A stretch of 64,000 bases of DNA from NCBI GenBank assembly GCA_965223405.1, contig CBDCWO010000006.1:1612001-1676000 (forward strand), given 5' to 3'. The position numbers and the translations under genes are program-made. The notes beneath the pieces were generated by a model. That model had not been told where the DNA came from. It searched no databases and saw nothing but the letters and a program-made list of their open reading frames with translations. Below are positions 25,326-33,330 of this stretch, in pieces; the stretch's first letter is position 1, and each line of letters opens with the position of its first letter. Origin of the DNA: CBDCWO01 sp965223405. GTDB taxonomy: Bacteria > Bacteroidota > Bacteroidia > Chitinophagales > Saprospiraceae.

Positions 25326-26858
25326 ATGCTGAATAACTTTATTAATCGAATAGTTAAACTGTATCTCAGCAGGAGATTTGAACGGATAATGCAATTTAAA
25401 AAGGATCCGGCCAAGTTTCAGCATTCCTGGTTTATAGCATTAAAAGATAAAGGACAGCACACAGAATTTGGAAGAAAATATCATTTTCGAAAGATCAAAA
25501 ATTATCAGGAGTGGTCCAGTATCATCCCGGTACATCATTATGATGATTTGAAATCCGACATTCAGCGTATGATGATGGGCGAACCGGATGTTCTTTGGCC
25601 AGGAGTGGTAAAGATGTTTTCAAAATCTTCTGGTACAACTCAGGATAAAAGCAAATTTATCCCGGTGTCAAAAGAAAATTTTAATAAATGTCACGCAAGT
25701 GGAAGTTGGGATTCCCTAGCTATCCTATATCATAATTTTCCTCAAGCCCGCTTATTTGCAGATAAAAGTCTGCTGATGGGTGGTTCGCATGCACCTTATC
25801 CTCCGCATCCCAAAACTATGGTTGGAGATATTTCCGCCATCATGATCGAAAATCTACCATGGATAGCAAGACCCTTTTTTACTCCAGATTTTGAAACCGC
25901 ACTATTGTCCGATTGGGAGGAGAAAATAGCCGGCATGGTCAAAATTTTAAAAAAAGAACCCCGTTTGACTATGATTGGAGGCGTACCAACTTGGACCATT
26001 GTACTAATTAAGCAACTTCTACAAGAAACCGGAAAAGATCATTTGTTGGAATTGTTTCCTAATTTGAGTGTATATATGCATGGTGGTGTTGGGTTTACAC
26101 CCTATAAAAAACAATTCCAGCAATATATTCCTAAGCCTGATTTTGTCTATCAGGAAATTTATAATGCCTCTGAAGGATATTTTGGAGTTCAGGATCAATT
26201 CGATAAGGAAGAAATGTTACTCTTGCTGGATAATGGGATATTCTATGAATTTATACCAAAAGAAGAATGGAATAATGAAAACCCAAAGACCATATCCATT
26301 TCTGATATTGAAAAAGACAAGGATTATTCCTTGGTTATCACCACTAATGGGGGACTTTGGCGTTATATCCCGGGAGATACCTTAAGAATCACCTCTACTC
26401 AGCCCGTTCGTTTTAAAGTAACCGGTAGGATGACCCAATTTATCAATGCTTTTGGGGAAGAAGTCATGATTACCAATACAGACAAAGCCTTGGAGTTTAC
26501 CTGTGCAGAAACCAATTCCATTGTTTCGGAATATACCGTAGGGCCGGTCTATCTTAACCGAAACGAAAAAGGTGCTCATCAATGGTTGATCGAATTTGAA
26601 AAAGTTCCTCCTAGTGTATCAGAGTTTGCTCACAAATTAGATTCACATTTACAAGAGCTAAATTCTGATTATCAGGCAAAACGTTTTAAGAGTATAGCAC
26701 TCGAACCACTTAAGGTACATCTATTACCCAGGGGCACATTTTTAAGATGGATGGAGTCAAGGGGTAAACTAGGTGGCCAATACAAAGTGCCTAGACTCGC
26801 CAACGACAGGAGGTATGTGGATGCCATTATTGATTTTATGCAAGTAGATTCATGTTAG
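25326..26858 (+). CDS. GH3-like acyl-acid-amido synthetase family protein
   Basis: About 510 residues from the ATG at 25326; a TTG at 25290 would add 12 residues. The protein matches the bacterial branch of the GH3 (auxin-responsive promoter) family, part of the adenylate-forming superfamily: SSGTTQDKSKFIPVS is the ATP/phosphate-binding loop, YNASEGYFGVQ the second motif, and YIPGDTLRITS the third (GD) motif. Plant GH3 enzymes join amino acids to acyl acids through an acyl-adenylate; bacterial members are mostly uncharacterised, so an acyl-amino-acid ligase role is inference. The gene for a 105-residue protein overlaps its stop by 7 bases. Confidence 0.88.
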   Translation: MLNNFINRIVKLYLSRRFERIMQFKKDPAKFQHSWFIALKDKGQHTEFGRKYHFRKIKNYQEWSSIIPVHHYDDLKSDIQRMMMGEPDVLWPGVVKMFSKSSGTTQDKSKFIPVSKENFNKCHASGSWDSLAILYHNFPQARLFADKSLLMGGSHAPYPPHPKTMVGDISAIMIENLPWIARPFFTPDFETALLSDWEEKIAGMVKILKKEPRLTMIGGVPTWTIVLIKQLLQETGKDHLLELFPNLSVYMHGGVGFTPYKKQFQQYIPKPDFVYQEIYNASEGYFGVQDQFDKEEMLLLLDNGIFYEFIPKEEWNNENPKTISISDIEKDKDYSLVITTNGGLWRYIPGDTLRITSTQPVRFKVTGRMTQFINAFGEEVMITNTDKALEFTCAETNSIVSEYTVGPVYLNRNEKGAHQWLIEFEKVPPSVSEFAHKLDSHLQELNSDYQAKRFKSIALEPLKVHLLPRGTFLRWMESRGKLGGQYKVPRLANDRRYVDAIIDFMQVDSC

Positions 26859-27169
26859 ATAAGGATGCCCTAGAATTAATCAAACAGGATTTCGATTTAT
26901 CCAACCTTTCGGAGTTTACCGAAACAGGTATTATCCAACATCTTGCAGATCAGATCGCCTATATGATGGATCAAGAACCTGATTTGCTATTTAGTTATTT
27001 TTATCGAATGGATATTTCAGAAGTGAAAGTACGCGAGATATTAACCCTAGAGCAATCCGAACCAGTCAATATCCTATTGGCAAAATTGGTTTGGGCTCGT
27101 CAGTTGCAAAGAGCGTTTACCAAAAAGCAATATGGTCAGTCTAAAGGAGATCCCTATGCTTTAGATTAG
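26852..27169 (+). CDS. Conserved hypothetical protein coupled to the GH3-like gene
   Basis: 105 residues, acidic, predicted fully alpha-helical, no signal peptide, no membrane segment and no motif that I recognise. The start ATGTTAG overlaps the GH3-like stop codon by 7 bases, so it is probably translationally coupled to it. Its sequence (LADQIAYMMDQEPDLLFSYF, then LLAKLVWARQLQRAF) looks like a genuine small cytoplasmic protein and not a chance frame. A role as a partner or regulator of the GH3-like enzyme is inference from position only. Confidence 0.75.
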   Translation: MLDKDALELIKQDFDLSNLSEFTETGIIQHLADQIAYMMDQEPDLLFSYFYRMDISEVKVREILTLEQSEPVNILLAKLVWARQLQRAFTKKQYGQSKGDPYALD

Positions 27170-27191
27170 TCCTTTCGGTATAAAAAGTCAT

Positions 27192-27226
27192 AAAAAAAGC
27201 TACCGGCAAAATATTCTACCGGTAGC
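27192..27226 (-). terminator. Intrinsic terminator of the 27255-28061 gene
   Basis: A perfect 8-bp stem (GCTACCGG / CCGGTAGC) with a 12-base loop is followed on the minus strand by seven T residues. It sits 29 bases past the stop of the minus-strand gene and 23 bases past the stop of the convergent small plus-strand gene. Confidence 0.8.
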
Positions 27227-27254
27227 AACGGACTATGCGAAAGATCAATTTCCT

Positions 27255-28061
27255 TTATAAGTGTTTGATTTCCTTTTCAAACGTATTCATCTTTGCCTTT
27301 GTTCCAAATAATTCGGAATTATCTTTTGATTTGATCACGTATTCCAAGTCTAAATGTCCAAAATCTTTGTTTAGAATACGAATGACTTCACTCTGATACG
27401 TTTGTTTGGGATTGTCTTCAAAATAATACAATACAATGTATTGGTTATCCTCAGTCAGATGCCAAATTCCTGATTCTTGATAATGATGAATTGCACTTTG
27501 AATATCCCTTTGGAAAGTACCATCTTCATTGAACTTATATGACAACTTTGCTCCTTCTATCTCAGGTTTGTCTCCTGATAGAGTAAAAGGATAGCTAACG
27601 GCATTCCAGGATCCTATCAAATCATGGAAAAAATTCTGATGTTTTTTTGCTCCTTGATAAGCCAGTCTGAAATGATTGTGATTGTTTACATCTGTCAGTA
27701 TTATTCCATCACAATTCTGCATGACCCGGTACAAGTAATACCGATCTCCTGTGGATATACTCAGAAATATTTTACCATCTATTTCGTGTGTATTCCATAA
27801 TTTCTCATCAGCCGGACCATAAGGGTAGTCATCAGAAATACTCAATAATAGGCCGGATTTATTAAAATAGAATGAAGAAACAACACCACGTAACTCACCC
27901 CACCATAAGCCTTCTATTAAATCTTTTTCAACAATCCATTTTGAAGCAATATGACTGCTTTGCAGGTTAATAACTTCACGACAATTACTACTGTCAAGCG
28001 AATATGCTCCTTGCCATATGAACAGCAATAGAATAACCAAGAGAGAATTTCGGGATTTCAT
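27255..28061 (-). CDS. Exported hypothetical protein, two lipocalin-like units
   Basis: 268 residues from the ATG at 28061 (an upstream TTG at 28079 is unlikely). A signal peptide (MKSRNSLLVILLLFIWQGAYS) is followed by two similar halves, each starting with a G-x-W motif (LIEGLWWGELRGV and LIGSWNAVSYPF) and a later F-N-x-S/D-G strand (FYFNKSGLLLSI, SYKFNEDGTFQRD). That pattern recalls lipocalin-like domains found singly in many Bacteroidota secreted proteins. Two cysteines lie at the mature N-terminal and middle regions. Ligand and role are unknown. It has its own terminator and diverges from recO. Confidence 0.7.
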   Translation of the reverse strand: MKSRNSLLVILLLFIWQGAYSLDSSNCREVINLQSSHIASKWIVEKDLIEGLWWGELRGVVSSFYFNKSGLLLSISDDYPYGPADEKLWNTHEIDGKIFLSISTGDRYYLYRVMQNCDGIILTDVNNHNHFRLAYQGAKKHQNFFHDLIGSWNAVSYPFTLSGDKPEIEGAKLSYKFNEDGTFQRDIQSAIHHYQESGIWHLTEDNQYIVLYYFEDNPKQTYQSEVIRILNKDFGHLDLEYVIKSKDNSELFGTKAKMNTFEKEIKHL

Positions 28062-28211
28062 TTTAAGTATTTTAGTCAAGTTGAATGTTTTCTAACCATC
28101 ACTGCAAATTGCATCGACAATTATCTACCAGAAAACGACAAAATGACTAATTAAGTTACAATTGGTAGTATATTTAATATTCAATTAACATCTTCTGATA
28201 AAAGAAAATTG

Positions 28212-28934
28212 ATGATCATCCATACCGAGGGAATTGTATTCAGATCCATAAAATATGGTGAAACCAGTGTAATTGCTGACATATACACCAGAGCCCGTGG
28301 ATTGAAAACCTACATCGTGAGTGGTGTTCGCAAAAAAAGACCTACAACCAATCCCAATTTACTTCAAGTTATGTCTATTGTAGAAATGGTAGTTTATGAT
28401 AAAGAGCATAGAGGTATTTGTAGAATTAAGGAATTAAAATCGGGCTTTCCATATCGTCAAATTCCCTTTTCAATTTATAAAAGTGCCGTGGGACAGTTTA
28501 TGATCGAAACCACCAGACATGCTATCCGTGACCCGGAGGCTCACCATGAACTATATGATTTTGTTCGCTCCATGTTTTGTTTTTTAGATGAATGCAAACG
28601 TTCAATACATAATTTACACCTTTACTATCTGGTACAACTTTCTAAACACCTTGGATTTTGTCCGGAAGTCACAGCAAACGAAATTGGATTCTTTGATATG
28701 CTGGAGGGCAAATTTGTAAATCAGGTTCCCAGTCATCCACATTTTATGAACTCGGATATTAGCAAAATTTACCAAATGCTCCTGAGAAGTGAATTAGAGA
28801 TGGTCCATCAAATCCCAATTGGAAACTCCGAACGTCGAGAAACACTGGATGATATGCTGCAATTTTACCAACTCCATATTGACCACTTCGGCAAGATAAA
28901 TTCGCACCTAGTTCTTAATGAAGTATTTAAATAG
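28212..28934 (+). CDS. recO: DNA repair protein RecO
   Basis: 240 residues from the ATG at 28212; the TTG just before it is not needed. The N-terminal OB-fold is clear (HTEGIVFRSIKYGETSVIADI, YIVSGVRKKRP) and is followed by the helical RecO C-terminal domain (YYLVQLSKHLGFCPEV). RecO works with RecF/RecR to load RecA on SSB-coated single-stranded DNA. The four-cysteine zinc motif of some RecO proteins is missing here, as is common in Bacteroidota. A T9SS cargo gene follows after 52 bases on the same strand. Confidence 0.93.
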   Translation: MIIHTEGIVFRSIKYGETSVIADIYTRARGLKTYIVSGVRKKRPTTNPNLLQVMSIVEMVVYDKEHRGICRIKELKSGFPYRQIPFSIYKSAVGQFMIETTRHAIRDPEAHHELYDFVRSMFCFLDECKRSIHNLHLYYLVQLSKHLGFCPEVTANEIGFFDMLEGKFVNQVPSHPHFMNSDISKIYQMLLRSELEMVHQIPIGNSERRETLDDMLQFYQLHIDHFGKINSHLVLNEVFK

Positions 28935-28986
28935 GATATACAAATACGCGAGTTTTTTTATCTTGTCATACTTAGGATGATCTTAT

Positions 28987-30939
28987 ATGTGGTGGATGAG
29001 CGTTTTCTCCTTGGTGAGTTTTGTGTTTACAGTAAGTATAAACCTGATTGGTTCGAATGCGTGTGGCGCCTCTAATTTTTATTTCCTTGCCAAACCGGAT
29101 AGTACATTATGTGAAGGGACATTAGGGGATAATATATTACCTCAGGGTGATTTTGGTTCCGGGGTAGCAAATACACCAACCGATGATCCTGGTTTAGCAC
29201 CAGGATATACTTATACCACAAATACTCCTCCGGACGATGGATTTTATACTATTTCTAATAATACTTCAGACTGGGGAAATTTTGCCAGTGGTGATTGGAT
29301 TGATATTCAAGATAACAGTGACGACCCTAATGGGTATATGATGGTGGTAAATGCTTCATTTGAACCGGGCCTTTTTTACAGAGATACAGTTGCGATTTGT
29401 GCCAATACCACCTATGAATTTGCCGCTGATATCATAAACATTATAGAACCGACTTTGGGCGGAAGGATATTACCCAATGTCGATTTTCTGATTGATGGAA
29501 ACGTGCTTTATCAAACTGGTGATATCCCTCAAAATGCAACCTGGAGTACGGTCGGTTTTACATTTACTACGGGTAATGAAACATTTCTTGTCCTGGAACT
29601 TCGCAACAACGCCCCCGGAGGTACCGGAAATGACCTAGCTATTGACAATATTTCTTTTCGACCATGTGGACCTCAATTTGAGATATTGGTGGATAGACCA
29701 GGTTGTGAATTGGACACTTTCTCCTTAACCACTCAATTTGAAGGGATTTCTTATGAAACCCCTCACTATCAGTGGCAAACGAGTGAAGACCAGGGAGAAA
29801 ACTGGATTGATGTCGCAGGCGCACATGATTCGATTCATTCAGCCGTTGGTGTATCCGGGGTATTATACCGTATTCTGGCTGCTGACAACCAGATGAATCT
29901 TGGACTAGTTAATTGCAGAGTCCACTCCGATCCAATAGAAATAGATCTTATACCTTCTACATTTTATTCCGTAGATACGATTTGCAGTAACGATTCCATC
30001 CGCTATTTGGATCAGATATTCAATACAGCAGGATATTATGAAATAAGTAGACCCGCCGACCCTTGTGATAGCCTGTTTATTCTTGATTTGGAAGTAATCC
30101 CTGCTTATAACTCGACCCAATCGATCTTTCTATGTGGAGACACCTTAATTAATTTTCAAGATTCAACCATTACACACCCTGGACTCTATTCGTTTCAACT
30201 GAAGTCAGTTAATGGCTGTGATAGTTTAATCGTATTGGACGTTTACCAAAACCCAGAAATAACAACCCTGATTACAGATACGGTGTGTGGAGAACCCTTT
30301 TATCTCTTTGGAGAAGATTCTCTTAAAAGTTCTGGAATCTATCGAGATACATTGATCAGTAATTTTGGATGTGATAGTATCGTTCAATTAAACTTAGCTT
30401 TCACTAATTGGGAATTTGATTTACCACCGATAATAAATATTGTTGCCGGTGATTCCGCTATTCTTCCTCTGCAGTATAAGGGCAATCCATTTGATATCTC
30501 CTGGAGGCCTTCACAATCTTTGTCATGTAGCGATTGTCCAAATCCAATAGCTTTTCCGGCAACATCCACAACTTACACAGGATTTGTATTTGGGGAAATG
30601 GGATGTACGGATACGGTACAAATTGAAGTGCTGGTAGACTTAAAAATCGACTACTTTATTCCAAATATCTTTAGCCCAAATGGTGATGGTGTCAACGATG
30701 AATTGGTTATTTTTGGAAACGAAAATATCAGCCAATTAGAAAGCCTGCAAATTTATGACAGATGGGGTAATCTGCTGGTCGAATCCTTAAATCCACCTAT
30801 GAATAACAGTCAGGGCAGTTGGGATGGCGCAGTGAATGGGGCAAACGTCAATCCGGGTGTTTACGTGTTAAAACTGGTTTTCATTACCATTGAAGATAAA
30901 CCGGTCCTACATCATCAAACCATCACTGTTGTTCGTTAA
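28987..30939 (+). CDS. T9SS-secreted protein with three internal repeats and gliding-motility C-terminal domain
   Basis: 650 residues. A signal-like hydrophobic N-terminus (MWWMSVFSLVSFVFTVSINLIG) leads into a beta-sandwich region with GDFGSG, PGYTYTTN and ANTTYEFAADI, resembling carbohydrate-binding or concanavalin-like modules. Residues about 324-476 hold three repeats of about 50 residues with a Cys near the start, a central G-[LIY]-Y and a closing CDS(L/I), the same repeat family as in the protein at 16.5-19.2 kb. The last 90 residues form the gliding-motility-associated T9SS sorting domain (FIPNIFSPNGDGVNDELVIF ... YDRWGN ... WDG). Expected at the cell surface; the binding target is unknown. 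Its stop overlaps the convergent esterase stop by four bases. Confidence 0.87.
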   Translation: MWWMSVFSLVSFVFTVSINLIGSNACGASNFYFLAKPDSTLCEGTLGDNILPQGDFGSGVANTPTDDPGLAPGYTYTTNTPPDDGFYTISNNTSDWGNFASGDWIDIQDNSDDPNGYMMVVNASFEPGLFYRDTVAICANTTYEFAADIINIIEPTLGGRILPNVDFLIDGNVLYQTGDIPQNATWSTVGFTFTTGNETFLVLELRNNAPGGTGNDLAIDNISFRPCGPQFEILVDRPGCELDTFSLTTQFEGISYETPHYQWQTSEDQGENWIDVAGAHDSIHSAVGVSGVLYRILAADNQMNLGLVNCRVHSDPIEIDLIPSTFYSVDTICSNDSIRYLDQIFNTAGYYEISRPADPCDSLFILDLEVIPAYNSTQSIFLCGDTLINFQDSTITHPGLYSFQLKSVNGCDSLIVLDVYQNPEITTLITDTVCGEPFYLFGEDSLKSSGIYRDTLISNFGCDSIVQLNLAFTNWEFDLPPIINIVAGDSAILPLQYKGNPFDISWRPSQSLSCSDCPNPIAFPATSTTYTGFVFGEMGCTDTVQIEVLVDLKIDYFIPNIFSPNGDGVNDELVIFGNENISQLESLQIYDRWGNLLVESLNPPMNNSQGSWDGAVNGANVNPGVYVLKLVFITIEDKPVLHHQTITVVR

Positions 30940-31763
30940 TCCGAATTGAAAAACCGGTGGAAAAAAAGTATCTGATATGGAATTGCATTTGCCCAATAAT
31001 CCCAGTTATGACTTCCAGGCCGAATAATGAAATCGTGCTTAATACCAAATTCAGTAAGCCTCTGATGAAGTTCTTTGTTTACAAGAAAAAAGAAATCATC
31101 TATTCCACAATCCAAGATTATAGCAGAATTGGAATCTTGTAATTTTATGGCTTGATGAAACACACTGTGTTCAATCCAGTTTTTTCGATAGGTTTTGATT
31201 GAGCCCAATCGTAAAGGTAAATCCCAACTTTCAGGAAATCGCATGATATCGACTCCGCCACTCATACTTCCTCCTGCACCAAATACGTCTGGATGATTAA
31301 TAAGCAGGTGTAATGCACCATGACCACCCATACTCAAACCTGTGATTGCTCTGTTCGAAACACCTTTCAATACCGAATAACGATTTTCAATTGTGGCAAC
31401 CAATTCATCGGCTATAAAAGTTTCATAACGGAACATGGAATCAACAGGACTATCTAAATACCAACTTGAAAATCCACCATCCGGACAGACGATATTCATA
31501 CGGAATTGGTTGGCTAATTGAACGATAGACGGCACTCGTTTAATCCAGTTATCATATTTACCGGAGTATCCGTGTAGAAGATATAGAGTAGGGAGTTGTT
31601 CTGCGTCGTTCGCAGTGTCCGGAACTATAACTACAACACGAAAATTTCTGTTCATAGATGAGCTCCAGACGTTTACAGTATCCACCGTTTGGCCTAGGGA
31701 GGAAACCGAGCAAATAATCCAGAATAGGATTGAGCCAATTGTTACCTTCATCTCTACACCCAT
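30936..31763 (-). CDS. Exported esterase, alpha/beta-hydrolase of the esterase D / antigen 85 type
   Basis: 275 residues; the ATG at 31763 directly follows the upstream stop (TAAATG), and an ATG at 31751 gives a slightly shorter signal peptide. After the signal (ending near SSLGQ) the family blocks are LPTLYLLHGYSGKYDNWIK, the nucleophile elbow GLSMGGHGAL, the acid region DCGIDDFF and the catalytic His in GSHNWDYW. Family members cleave acyl esters, including feruloyl esters and S-formylglutathione; export points to an extracytoplasmic ester substrate. It is the second gene after an exported coiled-coil protein. Confidence 0.88.
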   Translation of the reverse strand: MGVEMKVTIGSILFWIICSVSSLGQTVDTVNVWSSSMNRNFRVVVIVPDTANDAEQLPTLYLLHGYSGKYDNWIKRVPSIVQLANQFRMNIVCPDGGFSSWYLDSPVDSMFRYETFIADELVATIENRYSVLKGVSNRAITGLSMGGHGALHLLINHPDVFGAGGSMSGGVDIMRFPESWDLPLRLGSIKTYRKNWIEHSVFHQAIKLQDSNSAIILDCGIDDFFFLVNKELHQRLTEFGIKHDFIIRPGSHNWDYWANAIPYQILFFHRFFNSD

Positions 31764-32357
31764 TTATTGGACTTTGGTTTTTGAAAGAATAGCGGCATCA
31801 ATAGCCTTAAGTTGTTTAGCAAGCAGTAAGTCGGTATTCTGAATAGTGGATGTAAAAAAATTTTCATGCTGTTCAAATATACTTTGCCACTCATGAGAAA
31901 GAATTAATAAATGTTCCTCTCCTTCCTTTTTGGCCTGATCTATTTTTTGCATAAATTTTTCTTCTGTCGCTTGAATTTGCATTGAAAAATCTACTTTGCG
32001 GAAAGAACGTTCAGCTCTAGACTTTAACTCCTGTATTTCCAGTTCAGCTTCTTTCTCGAGTTTTTCAATCTTAATATGTGTATTACGCTCCTCCCAAGAT
32101 TGTTCTTTTTGGTACACCAGGCTCAAAGAATCCGTCGCTGATTCAAATTTTTTTTGAATTTCTTGTTTCTTATGGAAAGCCTGATTTTTTACATATATTT
32201 TTAAATTCATCAACGCACTTTTACTTAGGCTGTCCAGAGTCTGAGGAAATGTTTGACTAATACCATTCGTAAGGAGCATAAAAAATGTAAGAGAGCAAAT
32301 ACATTTCACCAGGAGGATTTTACAACACTTTTTTTCACATACAACCCAAATTGTCAT
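31764..32357 (-). CDS. Exported coiled-coil protein of unknown function
   Basis: 197 residues. A signal-anchor or signal peptide (LLVKCICSLTFFMLLTNGISQ) is preceded by an unusually long, cysteine-rich start, so the true start may be further in. The remainder, about 150 residues, is rich in E, K and Q with heptad-like patterns (HKKQEIQKKF, HIKIEKLEKEAELEIQELK, EEKFMQKIDQAKKEGEEHL), so it should form a long coiled coil. I do not recognise a family. The esterase gene begins immediately after its stop codon, so the two are co-transcribed. Confidence 0.65.
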   Translation of the reverse strand: MTIWVVCEKKCCKILLVKCICSLTFFMLLTNGISQTFPQTLDSLSKSALMNLKIYVKNQAFHKKQEIQKKFESATDSLSLVYQKEQSWEERNTHIKIEKLEKEAELEIQELKSRAERSFRKVDFSMQIQATEEKFMQKIDQAKKEGEEHLLILSHEWQSIFEQHENFFTSTIQNTDLLLAKQLKAIDAAILSKTKVQ

Positions 32358-32457
32358 AAAAAGTCCTATTTGGATTGGAAGATACTAAATTATTAAAGGC
32401 CTTGCTTTTAAACTTTCTGAATAATCCTATCTTAGACTTTTTATTAATCATTATGCA

Positions 32458-33303
32458 ATGCGTATCATTGATTCCCATCAACATTTCTGGAAATACAATC
32501 CGGCAAAACACACCTGGATCAACAATCAAATGTCTGTTTTAAAAAAGGATTTCCTACCTGGTGATTTGGAAATTGTTTTTCAAGAAAATCAGGTCCATGG
32601 ATGTGTAGCGGTTCAAGCGGATCAATCGGAAGCCGAGACTACTTTTTTATTAGATCTTGCCGATCAATCAAAGATTGTAAAAGGTGTCGTAGGGTGGATC
32701 GATCTCTGCTCCCCGGAATTAAGTCAACGCTTGGAAAAATTCCGTAATCATACCAAACTCTGTGGATTTCGCCATATTGTTCAGGATGAACCGGATCCCA
32801 ATTTCATGTTAAAGGATGAATTTCAAAAGGGATTGGAATTGTTAACGCCTTTGGGATACACCTATGATATACTGATCTTTCCAACTCAGATGGATGCTGC
32901 CATTGAGACTGTTAAAAATCATCCAAAACTAAAATTTGTAATTGATCATATCGCCAAACCAAACATCAAGTCAGGAAAAATTGATGTCTGGGCCAAAAAG
33001 CTGGCCAGATTGGCCTCGTATGATCAGGTCTACTGCAAAGTATCCGGAATAATCACAGAAGCGGACTGGGACCAATGGAACTATGACGAGATTAAACCAT
33101 ATTTAGACGTCGTTTTTTCTGTATTTGGAGTAGATCGAATCCTATTTGGCTCTGATTGGCCTGTCTGCCTGCTAGCTGGCAGCTATAGTGATGTCAAAAA
33201 TATTGTAGCTCGATACATTTCAGAATTAAATGACTCCGATCAAGAAAAAATTTGGAGTGGAAATACCATTGAGTTTTACAATTTAACGATCGACAATATT
33301 TAA
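32458..33303 (+). CDS. Amidohydrolase-family lactonase (L-fuconolactonase-like)
   Basis: 281 residues. The start MRIIDSHQHFW contains the H-x-H metal ligands of the amidohydrolase superfamily, FVIDHIAKP contains the conserved His, and LFGSDWPVC the C-terminal metal-binding Asp. The overall sequence fits the COG3618 group that includes L-fuconolactonase and related sugar lactonases. A sodium/solute symporter gene follows after 27 bases, so a role in uptake and use of a sugar, sugar acid or lactone is likely. No fucose dehydrogenase or isomerase is in the window, so the fucose assignment is tentative. Confidence 0.85.
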   Translation: MRIIDSHQHFWKYNPAKHTWINNQMSVLKKDFLPGDLEIVFQENQVHGCVAVQADQSEAETTFLLDLADQSKIVKGVVGWIDLCSPELSQRLEKFRNHTKLCGFRHIVQDEPDPNFMLKDEFQKGLELLTPLGYTYDILIFPTQMDAAIETVKNHPKLKFVIDHIAKPNIKSGKIDVWAKKLARLASYDQVYCKVSGIITEADWDQWNYDEIKPYLDVVFSVFGVDRILFGSDWPVCLLAGSYSDVKNIVARYISELNDSDQEKIWSGNTIEFYNLTIDNI

Positions 33304-33330
33304 ACACTGCGAAACAATTAAATTTTAGAT

